From Polytrichum commune (Eukaryota; Streptophyta; Polytrichopsida; Polytrichales; Polytrichaceae), in assembly GCA_950295325.1 (NCBI GenBank), contig OX485807.1, forward strand, positions 21,983,666 to 22,043,665: a stretch of 60,000 nucleotides of DNA. The letters run 5' to 3'. The notes beneath the pieces were generated by a model. It ran no database searches. It was given only the letters and a program-made list of their open reading frames with translations, and had not been told where the DNA came from. Positions 11,801-23,600 of this stretch are shown in pieces (the first letter of the stretch is position 1; the number at the start of each line of letters is the position of its first letter). The position numbers and the translations under genes are program-made.

Positions 11801-14800
11801 AACATAATTATTAACTACATTTTAGTTCCGCAGTACATTTTTATTGGAGGCCTTGGAGTTGATCGTTTTATCTTCAAGATAGTCACCTAGTGATTTAACC
11901 AGTATCGTAGTAAAAAATAAAATGTTGTAAAATTTATGTATACATGGATGGTATTATATTGTGAATTCATTATCCAATCTATTTATTTCCTAGAATTTTG
12001 AGATTACATTATTATTATTTTGAACATTTGCAATTGTAAACTTTGTTGAACTGGTTTATTTTCTTTACATGGTTTGTCTGTTGTTGGAACAAGATACTTT
12101 AATCTCATATATTCTAAGTAAAAAAAAAAGTATTTTATCCAAAATTGTCATTTGTAAGCCACCCAAACCACTCACAGTTTGAGTTAAGGCTTACGGTCTA
12201 TTAAAAAACATTAGTTGTTAGGAATTAAACTAATCTTAGTTAACTAACATTGTTAAGATAATTAGATAATTATACAACACGGCGTTGAGCGGATGAAAAC
12301 AACCCTAAACCGTCAATATGTAGGTGGCCACAATAGTTTAAGACATTTGCATGTGAATGCAAGTAGTGTAAGAGATTGATGTTAGGACTACACAAATCTA
12401 GGTTTGAATACGGTTGGTTGCATTAAGTGGTGCTATTCTACAATGAGCTAGCAGTAAAACAGTAAATAATCAATGGGTGGATATAGAGAAGATTTTATTA
12501 CGCATGTATACGTAGATCATTCTCATTACTTTTGCCTTCTCATTTTAGATGCACTAGTGTAGTCCACCCATCTAACCTATCCTAATTACTTCACTTAGAC
12601 TAGTTATTGTCACTACATCATCTCAAGACGGTGATAATAGGTCCAAAAAATTTCATTCATTTAATTCAAATCCACGGTTTTAGGTCACAAAAGTTATAGG
12701 TTTTCACTTCACCACTCATGGATTTCTGCTCGCCGTTCATACCATAGTGTCATTGATTTTTTTATTAAAAAAAACAAGGAAAAGAAAGACCTTTAGTCTG
12801 AGAGCAACATCATAATATGCAACATAGTTCAATCAATTTATGAAGATTAACATGGAGCTCAAGAATATGTAATAATTCATTTAAAAAAAATCATAGGTTC
12901 TAAATAAATGCAATTGATTATGAACAATAGGGCAACATGCAAAATAACGTAAATTATGTTGAAAAGATTTGGTGGTTTTGAATAAATTTCAAACAAATTA
13001 GGATGTAAGGGAGTGATACAAACCTAAAGTAATCTTAAACACACATAAAATATGTATATATTATTCATCTCAAAACAATAGGTGCCACAAAATCATATTT
13101 ATTAAAAAAAATTATTTGTGATTATTGAAAATGCTTTGAGTTCAAAAATTGCTTCTATATATAACATGTCACACCATAGGGGATGGCAACTTGAAAATTG
13201 GTGTGCTGACTACGAATATAATTGATGGAGGCATCAACTCCATTTGGTAGGGATGAGTGTTGCGCACCTCTCCACGAGGAGTGCCCACAACACCATGGGC
13301 ACAAGGGGACACCGGAGTGATACCCGGAACTTGTACAACCATTGGTGAGAGGGCCCAAGTGATCCTAGTGTGGGTGAGGGTGTGAACCCCTAGAGTGGTC
13401 TAACATTCCGCAGGATCACTTTTAGTCAGGATGCTAATATTAAAATTTAGAATTGTAGGGCACTTAGGGAGAATTAGTTCATTTAGCATTTAGCCTAGAA
13501 GAAAGAAGGTGAATTACCGAGGACTTCGGGCCTTCAACCGGAAGAAACAAAAATTTAGTAAAGGATAAGGTTGGCCAAAATGAAAACTAAGTAGTGCTAG
13601 AAAATAACGAAGTAGAAAAAACATGCTACCTAATAAAAACAACTAGCTAAGATTTAAATTAGTAGATTCTAGCTAAGCAAATATTAGTTTATTAATTAAT
13701 ATTGGCCACACAAGATAATTGAAGGTGTTTCGCGTAAGAAGGAAAAATTGGCATGAAGATTTTTTTTTTTAAAAAGAGTAAGGGGCTACTTGTTCACTTG
13801 CCCCTTTACCAACTTGATGGCGAAAATTTATAAATACTTTTAAGATCTCCCGTCAGAGCTACCTCGATGAGAGGGTGACAATCTCAACTGGAAAAACCCT
13901 TGAGCCTAAATTTTGGATAAGAATTCGAAGAATGAAGCCGGTAATAGAGGGGTCCAATCATTTTTGAGAGGATTTAAAAAATCCCTCCTTCCACTTTGTA
14001 CTATCTCCCTTCTTCTAAATGCTTGGGCGAAGCCCTGCTTCTAGGTAGTTAGGAAAAAACTTCTATCTTGCCTTCTCAATGGCCTAATAGCAAAACTTCA
14101 AAAAATCTTCTACTATCTCTCTTAGTTAAAATATATATTTGTTAACACACATAAAATTCTTCATTTCTTTTCTAGAGGTAGGTTAAATTATATGATTGCA
14201 AGTGGAGGCATTGTAGTCCTCAGCCACCAATGGCCTGAACGTTTAGTTCATGATTTAGAACAAAATCATAATTATTTTTTATGAAGATATTCTATAGCTA
14301 TTTGTAGCCGTTTTCCATTAGTGATTTGATTAAGGTAGCAATTAGTTATGAATTTCCAAAGATGAAATAGACAAAAAATGTTTCTTTGGGTAGTGGTTGT
14401 TGGATCAGATCTGCTAGCCCAATAAAAAATTTAATTTTAAAAAGATATATTTTTTCAAATGGATATTTTCTCTAGCTTTCCAAGGTCGTTTAGAATGTTT
14501 GATTTGTGTAAAACATGAATTAGATATGAAATTTTGAAGGCGGAATATATAGTTTGAGACTTCTTGGTTGACTGCTGTATTTTAAGAAATTTGCTGGATT
14601 TATCTTAGCTTAACTTGTTGATAACATTTTTTTTAAATGTATATTTTAAATATTTTTTAAGATTATTTAGAACGTTTGATTTGATAAATAAATGAATTAG
14701 ATACAAATTTCTAAAAACGGGATACGTAGTTAAAGACTTCTTAGTTGACTGCTGTATTACAAAGAGTCTGCAGGATTCATCTTGGTTTAACTTGCTAATA

Positions 14801-17800
14801 TTATATTTTTCTAAATTAGACCTTGTTAATAGCTTTCCAATGATGTATGCAAAACCTAGATTCAAATAATAATACATTTACTATGAATTTTTGAAGTTGA
14901 AAGTTGGATAGTTACAAGAAAAAAACAAGATCAACGTCCGGGAAGTGGAGTAAGGAAGGAGGTAGTGGCTCAGCCTACATCGAGCCTAACCAGCCGAGAA
15001 GAATTGAGGTAAACTAACTTATCTTAGCTTTCCATTTAGGGTTGGAGGGAACGCGGCCAAGGTATGCATCCCTAAACCCATTTGTTTATATCGTAAGGTC
15101 AAATGACTTGACCACTTGACCGCCAAGGGGGTACCTAACTCCATTGTTATTGAACCCCTTGGTATGTTTTGTGATAGTAGTTTTATTTAATATAGTAAGA
15201 TAAGATGTGTAAACAAAATTAATTAAATAAGAAAGAATTTGTGTAAATGGTGGGACTTAGGCCAAGTCCCCCCGTTTAGGAAATTAAATGTAACTAAGTA
15301 AAGAAATAAGAAATAATTGTATGGTCTATCAAATCGTCATTATTCCGTTCATTAAACTAGGGGTAGTATGAATTACACCCGGTTGGTGTGTATCAGAGCC
15401 ATCTCAATTCACAAGTTATGATTGTCTTGGTTCCAAAGCTAGTGTGTCTGTGCTTTGAATAGGTTGTAGATTTAGGTTAGAATTAGATATGAAATTGATT
15501 AGTAGAGTTTAGAGCCACAATAGTAAAAAAACTAAGGTCCAACCTCCGAAGGTACTACAACGCATATTTAATTCTCCTCCAAAAATCTAAATACTTACGT
15601 TATACACATATCATCCGGGTTCGGTTTGGGCACCTGCAAGTGCAAGCCACCTTCACCGAAAGGTTTGTATGATACTTTTATGCTCCCTCATAAGGGGTTG
15701 GTCCAAAAGCGTCACAGAGGGCCCCTGGCGTTGGGAACGCCTCTCACCCACGGAGACTAGAAGTCACGAGGATAAGGTCATGAGCTATGAGTAGCTTATG
15801 GCGTCCGGATTCTAGAATGCTTAAGAATCAGAGGTGTGAGCTAAGAAATATGGCAAATTGAATAGGGCGTTGTTTAGGGATAGAACCGTGGAACATTAGT
15901 GATCTGGGAGTGGCGCCCGGGGCTACCTAAGTTTGAATAGCCATAACTACCTCAATATTTGTATGAATAAGGCAAATGAAAATTCCATCGACGTCTACGT
16001 AAAGAGTAAATTTCAATAGAATGGTTGTTTGATAGCATCTAAGATCAAGGGAAGAAGTTATGGTGGTCTGGAGCTGCTAGGGGCTTTTAGCCCCAACGGC
16101 TAAGGGAAAATGTCTACTTGGCCCCAACTCTTAATAGAGAGACAAAAAATTTCTTGACGGTCGGGTAGGGGCCCTACCCAAAGTCCTAGAGGCTTATATG
16201 AGTGAGGTGGTCTGCCTGGCCAAACCCATCCGAAGCCAAACGGCACGGCCTCTATGGACATTGGCCCAACATGGGGGCATAGTTCCCTAATATGGTTCGG
16301 GTTGTTGCAGTGTTGCTCCGGCAACGCGATGATCAACTAAACACGGGACTTTCATGAATGAAAGCCCACATCTAACCATTGGTAACCGACTAAGGGAAGA
16401 GTCCCGAATGCAAGTGTAGGAGGGTTGGTCCCCCACCTATGAGCTAAAGAGGTCTGCGGTTTGGGAAGCTAATCATTCGTATGGTAGAATGCGAAGGGTT
16501 AGCGCTCATAACCCTTGCTAGAATTGAAAAATGGGCGAGATAGTTAAGGGACGCTAGCAAGGGTTGCGACAGCCTTAGTGTTCACTAAAAGAACATTAAT
16601 AAAATGTAAAGCATTGAATTAGTTAGGTGAATTACCTTAGAAATAGGACTAAAAGTGAAGAGGTTCTATATAGAAGATAGGCTATAAGCATGAGATCGCA
16701 ATTAAAAGAGCTTTCGCAATTGTAAAAGGCGGTTAGGCCACTAGGTTGTTGGAATAACGATCACCCATTGTCACATGATGTGTACACGTGCTTATACTTG
16801 CGGTTGATGGGATAGCATGGCCATAGCCTATACATGTCATTTCCATTGATTATTGCCTTATTGGTGTACATGTATGGAAGTATTGTGGCCGTTTTCTTAC
16901 CTTGCAGATTGTGGCCTTGGTATTTTCATGGAAATTAAACTATAAGTGAATGTTGAATGTTTGATCAATGCAATGTTATACTAAATTGTGGTTAAAAATG
17001 ACGTAATTGAGGAATGGCCTATGCAAAAACTCATGACTAAATTCTTGAGTAGACTATTGCCTCTTGAAAAGGAAAAGACTCCATTGCCAAGTTACTAAGA
17101 CTATTGTCAAAAGCTATTGAGCTTCACAATTGATGTAAAAGCATGCAAATAGAATACAGGGGAGTCCACATGTAGGACAAAATCACACACAACCACAAGA
17201 AGCATAAACAAACATTCTTGAGAAAAAAATGCATAAATAACATGGTTAGAAGGAAATGGAGAATGAATAACCGTAAATTGTTATAGGTTTCCTATTCCAT
17301 TGTGGCAATTAATCATTATAGACACTATACTATTCTTCCATGAGACCTAGTACTTGGTTTGTTTTCTTTTTTGAGTCAAGTGATAACAAAACCTAAACTA
17401 CAATCCATGTTAGCTTACTCTTTGGAATGAATGGGTGTTGAAGTTCATTTCAAATATGTATATACGAGAAGGTGTGTATGGCAGTGATGAACAAATATGG
17501 CTCAATTGCATCTGTTGAATGGTTGGATTCAATAGTTCCTTCACATGAGTATTAGTAGTTGAGAAGAGAAGCAATCAATTAAATGAAATCTTGGTAAGCA
17601 TGATTAAAGAAGTACTAATGCACAAATAACTTTGATAAAATAAGAGAGTAGTATTCGATAAGCAATTGGATTTGTCTAATATAGCAGGACATACTTGAGG
17701 GTTTTGTGTAGTAATAATATAACGGAGTTTGACTCAAGGATAGGTGTAATGGTAAACACTTTGAGTGATATGACAATGGTGGAATAACAGTAGTTGGACA

Positions 17801-19300
17801 TGTATCAAAGTTAGTTAAGGGCTTATGAGCCATTCATAATGAAGACCAAATTACAGGCACAGTAATATGAGGTATTGCCGGGTACCGGTAATTTTAGTAC
17901 TACCAAAGAGGTCAGAAGTAAGGTAGTTGTTTTCATAACTTTCATGACCTTATAAGTACTTGGTTGAGTGAAGTACTTACATGATGATGTCAGGCTACCG
18001 GTCTTGGTAAGGTAGATAACGTCATCCATTGAAGAGGGAGGTAACCAAGGGAGAGTGGCATAATATAGTAATTTGTGAAAGGACCTAGTAGTACCGGCAA
18101 TGAAAGAAAGCTTAGTAGAGACTCTTAATTGTGAATAGATACAATAGTGGTACCAATAACTTATAATGTTATTGAATTGGTAGTTGTTGCCGTTGTGATA
18201 GAGTCGCCTAGTAGCTGATGCAGTGGAGATAGCATTACCCAATATTGTGCAAGAACCGGTGGTATGATAGAGTAATCAGAAAGAAAGAAGGTGTAGGGTT
18301 CAGTAAGAATGCCGGGTTATACTCGGGGTAGGATAAAATGTTCTTTAACAAGGGTGCTCAACCAATAGATCTAGGAAACTCATGGACCCTAAAAGGCATA
18401 GATAAGGTTTGGGGACCATGGAAAATTAGAAAGAAATTGGGAGTGCGTCAAAACCTAGTGCATGTTTGTATGTGTAGTGATGAAGGTTGGGGTTTGAATT
18501 TGTGCAATTCATGACGTTTGAGGGAAGCGTGTATTCTAGTCTATTGAAGACATATTGATTGGTGGTCCATGTGCTTTTGGGTAGCAGATGTGAAGGTGCA
18601 CTTAAAATCAATTATGACTGCGGCGTGGGGCAATGTAGTGATTAGAATGCGACACAAACATGCATAACCATTTTAATGGACTGTGGCAGATTTGAGGAAG
18701 AAGCAAACTTGGTGGGGACACCGATCATCAATTCAGAGGAAGCCCACAATCATTGAGTGAAGAAGCGACTATGAAGATGCAAGGGGCGAGCAATGTGTGT
18801 TGTCATCCCGTTGTTGGGCGTGATGGTGGAGTGTGAGATGCGAGTGGTGTGTAGGTAGGCTAAGTGCACTTAGGATGACATGTGCAATGGATGATGGTTG
18901 CCTTTGTGGCCATCAACTTGGATGTATATAAAGACACAACTTTTTGTCCTAGCTTGGGAATGCAATTCTCATAACTGTATTGTGCATTGAGTGGGTTTGT
19001 CACGTGGAAGGGTGGCATGATGTATGAATGGGGGTTCGTGTGCATTAGTTATGGTTTTGGGCTCAGTGTGTAGAAAAATGGGGGTGGGGGGGGGTGGAGG
19101 TGGGTATCATGGTAGCAAACAATTACATGTGAGACACAAGCAAGAACCTAAGCGCATGCATTTGTAATGATTTTTCCATGGGCATCCCATTTGTCTATCA
19201 ACATTGATGGTTGTTGGTTGTACAATTTGTTGAGTCATTGGAACACTTCAGATGGTTGTGTGTCAAGAATTAATGTAATACAACTAGAATTTTATTGGGG
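11801..19300. other. Intergenic DNA, no gene recognised
   Basis: No ORF longer than about 140 codons occurs and none shows a recognisable motif. The - strand 139-codon ORF at 17823-18242 has no domain signature. One LTR-retrotransposon primer-site-like sequence is present at about 15387-15400. A G-rich tract lies near 19080-19105. Confidence 0.6.
15385..15400 (+). other. Possible tRNA-Met primer-binding-site relic
   Basis: The sequence ends in TATCAGAGCC, ten bases of the common plant LTR-retrotransposon primer site complementary to the 3' end of initiator tRNA-Met. The preceding bases are disturbed (TGTG in place of TGG). No matching LTR or pol is visible nearby, so it may be a relic or chance. 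Confidence 0.3.
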
Positions 19301-19305
19301 AGTAT

Positions 19306-19497
19306 TATTGGAAGGTAGTGTTAGGTTGCATCGGTGACATTGTCCCATATGGGTTGTCACGGCTGGTCCTAACCTACACATATAAATAAAGGCATAAGGG
19401 GAGGAGCTAATTACTCTCTCCATTGTATGCAATCCTTGTGTGTTGTGTTCTACCTTTCTACGCTGATGTCTTTGCTTTCTCCTCTCATTTCCCAATA
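19306..19497 (+). repeat. 5' LTR of young copia element
   Basis: It starts TATTGGAAGG and ends TTTCCCAATA, so the ends form the inverted repeat TATTGG/CCAATA rather than the usual TG/CA. A TATA-like TATAAATA motif lies at 19381-19388 and would be the element promoter. It is immediately preceded by AGTAT. Confidence 0.93.
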
Positions 19498-19511
19498 GGT
19501 TATGGGCCCAC
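19498..19511 (+). other. Primer-binding site: initiator tRNA-Met anticodon arm
   Basis: GGTTATGGGCCCAC directly follows the 5' LTR. It is the exact reverse complement of the anticodon stem-loop of plant initiator tRNA-Met (GUGGGCCCAUAACC), not of its 3' acceptor end. Internal priming with a cleaved half tRNA is known for Drosophila copia and yeast Ty5. The match is from remembered tRNA sequence and extends 14 of 14 bases. Confidence 0.8.
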
Positions 19512-19750
19512 TTTGCTTTAGAGCTTAGAGATCAGCTTAGGAGGAGGTAGGAGAGAGTCGGATCTGATCGGAGGCGATTTGAAGGTGTTTCAAGCTTTTG
19601 GTGGAGTTTTGGAGTTTTGGAGCATTTTTGGAGCGCCTTGGAGCATTCTTGGACACTTGGACCAGCGTGGAGGATACCTTAGGTTGAGGTTCATTGTATC
19701 TTGAGTGTTTATGTGAGATCGATTCGCATTTTGAGGGTTTGAGGTGATTA

Positions 19751-20318
19751 GAGTTCCAAAAGGCTTTGTTGTGGCTTTTTGATGGTTATGTAGTTATTAA
19801 GCTTAGTTTTGGAGTGGAAAGGTGCTGACTTGAGAGATCCATCCATTCTATGCTTACTTTGAGGTGTTTTGAGTTCCAAAAGGCTTAGTTGTGGCTTTTT
19901 GATGGTTATATAGTTATTAAGCTTAGTTTTGGAGTGGAAAGGTGCTGACTTGAGAGATCCATCCATTCTATGCTTACTTTGAGGTGTTTTGAGTTCCAAA
20001 AGGCTTAGGTGTGGCTTTTTTGATGGTTATGTAGTTATTAAGCTTAGTTTTGGAGTGGAAAGGTGCTGACTTAAGAGATCCATCCATTCTATGCTTACTT
20101 TGAGGTGTTTTGAGTTCCAAAAGGCTTAGGTGTGGCTTTTTGATGGTTATGTAGTTATTAAGCTTAGTTTTGGAGTGGAAAGGTGCTGACTTGAGAGATC
20201 CATCCATTCTATGCTTACTTTGAGGTGTTTTGAGTTCCAAAAGGCTTAGTTGTGGCTTTTTGATGGTTATATAGTTATTTGGCTTAGTTTTGGAGTGGAA
20301 AGGTGCTGACTTGAGTGT
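19751..20318 (+). repeat. 120-bp minisatellite in copia leader (about 4.7 copies)
   Basis: Units begin GAGTTCCAAAAGGCTT at 19751, 19871, 19991, 20112 and 20232, a period of 120 bases (121 once). The last copy is truncated. Units are nearly identical. Because 120 is a multiple of three, the - strand shows spurious repetitive ORFs with a 40-residue period, which are not genes. Confidence 0.95.
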
Positions 20319-20429
20319 GTGAGAACCTTGAATTAATTCCAAAGTTTAAAATCATTTTCTAAACTTCCTTGAGGGTTTCTAAGCCCTTGTACTACATTGA
20401 GTGAGTGGGAGCTTGCATTCGCTTTGAAA

Positions 20430-20621
20430 ATGGCTTCTAGGGAAAACGATGGACTTATATCGGTTGACAAGTTCGGTGGCGAGAACTTCAACCTCTATAA
20501 GTTTAAATTGGAGATGGCCATGTCCACCAAAGATCTTTGGGAGATCGTGGATGGTTCGGAGTTGCCACCGCCTTCTACGGCGAGCGACGATGCAAGAAAG
20601 CCTTCGCCATCATTGCCATGA
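20430..20621 (+). pseudogene. copia gag N-terminus, truncated by frameshift
   Basis: The likely gag start is the ATG at 20430 (MASRENDGLISVDKFGG), typical of plant copia gag, with FKLEMAMSTKDLWEIVDG following. This frame ends at a stop at 20619-20621, because the reading frame changes near 20600. The remainder of gag continues in the overlapping frame of the long ORF. An in-frame ATG at 20397 is also possible but starts outside the conserved gag region. Confidence 0.8.
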
Positions 20622-23600
20622 GTTTGGTGGACAAGGAGTTGGCGCACATCAAAGGATGCAAGGGACCCGCGGAAGCGTGGAAGACCTTGTGCAACATCCA
20701 CGAAACCAAAAGCTTGTCCAACATCTTGTTCATAAGGCGCAAGTTCTTCACCATCAAGATGGACGAGGGCGACGACATCCTCACGCACATCAACAAGGTA
20801 AAATCTCTTGCGGACCAACTCACGTGCTTGGAGGTGCCTATGAAGGACGAGGACGTGGTCATGACCTTGCTCGATAGCCTACCGCCCTCGTTCGAGCATT
20901 TGATCACCGCATTGGAGACGCGCCCCATTTCGGAGCTCAAGTTGGACTTCATCACCGCACGTCTCATGCACGAGGTGTCCAAGAGGAAGGAGAAGGAGCC
21001 TCAAGGCGACGATGCGGCCATGTTGTCCCGCCAACATCGAGCGTTCGACAACAACGAGAGGCGCGGCGACGGCCCGAGGTGCTACAATTGTGGTAAGTTG
21101 GGCCACATTGCTCGTAATTATCGAATGAAACGCAAGGTGAACGCAAACATGGCAAGGGCGAGCGATGATTTTGCATTCGTAGCGAGAGATGGGGCGTCTA
21201 AAAGCTCCGCCACTAGATGGATCGTGGATTCGGGGGCCTCGCAACACATGACACCACATAAGCATTTTTTCGACACTTACGAACCCGTCACGGGTCGCAA
21301 AGTGTTTATGGGTGATAACGGCATGGTAGATGCCGTAGGCAAAGGCTCCATACTAGTGGAAACACGCGTGAAAGGCCGTGTGCGGAGCATTAGAATGCAC
21401 GACGTGCTTCATGTGCCGAAAATGCATTCCAACTTGCTTTCGGTGAGCAAGCTCATTTCGAGGGGTTTGAAAGTGCATTTCAACTCGTTGGGATGCGTGG
21501 TGAGGGCGAGCAACGGCGAGATGTTGGGCGTGGCGTCGTTGGAGTCCAATTTGTACCAATTGGACACCAACGTGTTGAATGGGGCCGAAACGAGTTCTTT
21601 GGCGCATTCCGAGGCCAACTCGCATCCTTTGGAGCTTTGGCACAAGAGGTTGGGGCATCTCAACGCCAATAGTGTGAAAATGCTCCAAAGCATGGTGAGC
21701 GGGATGGACGTGGGAGCGGCGCAAGGCGACGTGCATTCCTTCGCATGCGAAGGATGTGTGGAGGGCAAACAAGCGAGGCGACCATTCCCCACGGACGGAG
21801 GCACCCGCGCCACCAAGATCTTGGAGCTCGTGCATTCCGACGTGTGCGGGCCGATGAAAACGGCGTCCATCGGGGGCGCAAGGTATTTTCTCACCTTCAT
21901 TGACGATTTCTCGCGCAAGATTTGGGTGTACGTGCTCAAGTCCAAGAAGGAGGTGTTGGCAAGGTTCAAAGAATGGAAAACCTTGGTGGAGAGGCAATCG
22001 GAGCACGTAGTGAAGGTTCTTAGGTCGGATAACGGGGGGGAATACATTTCAAAGGCATTTGATGATTTCTTGAGCAAACATGGCATTGCACGGCAAACCT
22101 CCTCACCTTACACGCCGCAACAAAACGGCGTGGCGGAGCGAGCCAACCGGACCATCGTGGAGATGGCACGGTCCATGATTCATGCCCAACGCCTCGGCCA
22201 CGAATTTTGGGCGGAGGCGGTGTGCAATGCGGCGTACGTACGCAACCGGTGTCCGACCAAGGCGGTTGAAGGAATGACACCCGAGGAGGCGTGGAGCGGG
22301 AGGATGCCGCACGTGTCGCACATGCGGGTGTTCGGATGCGTGGCTTACGCGAAGGTGCCGGATCAAAGGCGAACGAAGTTGGATGCGAAGGGCGTCAAGT
22401 GTTTGTTCCTCGGATATTGCGAAGGCACCAAGGCGTATCGGCTCATGTGCTTGGAGACGAAGAAAATCATCAAGAGTCCGGACGTGGTGTTTTTCGAGGA
22501 CAAAACGCATTTGGAGGATTGTCCAAGTGGGAGAGTTGATGAAGTACCGACGGTGAAGGTGGACATATCTCCCAAATCGGAAGCGGAGGAGTTGGAGGCG
22601 AGCGGCGACGTTTCGGAGCCGGACGAGGAGGAGCCGAACATTGAGGATGAGTCGGAGGCCGAAGTACCGGCCGCGAAATCCACTCGTAGCGCGGAGGCAT
22701 CGAAACTTAACGCCGGTAAGAGAACCGCAACCAAACCACCTCCACCACCGCAAGATGACAATGAGACCATAGGCAATTCTAGGTATCCGGATAGGCCACG
22801 CAAACCTCTTGGGGAATGGTGGAAGAACCACATTCCGCAACCCGAAGACGATGAGCACGCAAACATAGCAATGGTTGGGGAACCTAGAAACTTGAGAGAA
22901 GCATTTGAATCGAGTGATGCGAGCGAGTGGGAGTCGGCTATGCAAGAGGAGTACGAATCTCTCATAGCCAACGCCACGTGGGAGTTGGTTCCATTGCCGA
23001 AGGGCCGCAAGGCCGTGAAATGCAAGTGGGTGTTTCGCACGAAGAAGGATGCCAACGGTACGGTAGTTCGGTTCAAAGCGAGGTTGGTGGCCAAGGGGTG
23101 CTCGCAAGTGGAAGGTGTGGATTTCGGCGAGACTTTCGCACCCGTGGCCAAATTCAACACCATTAGGGTCATCCTCGCAATGGCGGCGGCCATGGGCTTG
23201 GAGATACATCAAATGGACGTCAAGACCGCATTCTTGAACGGCGAATTGCACGTGGTCATCTACATGGAGCAACCGGAGGGGTTTGTCCAAAAAGGCCGAG
23301 AGCACCTCGTATGCAAGTTGGGGAAATCGCTCTACGGATTAAAGCAATCCGGACGAGCGTGGTACGAGTGCATTCACATATTCTTTGTGAACAAAGGCTT
23401 TACGAGGAGCCATGCGGACCACTCGTTGTACGTGTTACAAACTTGCCACTACATTGTGATCGTAATCATATATGTAGACGACCTCATCATCTTGGCAAGC
23501 AACGTGGACGTGATCAACGAGTTGAAATCTAGCCTCGAGAAGGAGTTCGAGATGAGCGACCTCGGCGAGTTGCATTTTTTCCTCGGAGTCCATTTCGAGC

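Noticed and set aside
15100-15400. Possible LTR ending at the TATCAGAGCC motif
   Set aside because: No second LTR, polypurine tract or pol remnant found; only the ten-base primer-like motif supports it.
19748-20342. Two - strand ORFs with a 40-residue repeat
   Set aside because: They are translations of the 120-bp minisatellite in the copia leader; the period is a multiple of three and no start, promoter or family supports a gene.
22103-23305. 400-codon - strand ORF inside copia pol, and other long - strand ORFs there
   Set aside because: They are shadows of the GC-rich pol frame on the + strand, which carries all the catalytic motifs.
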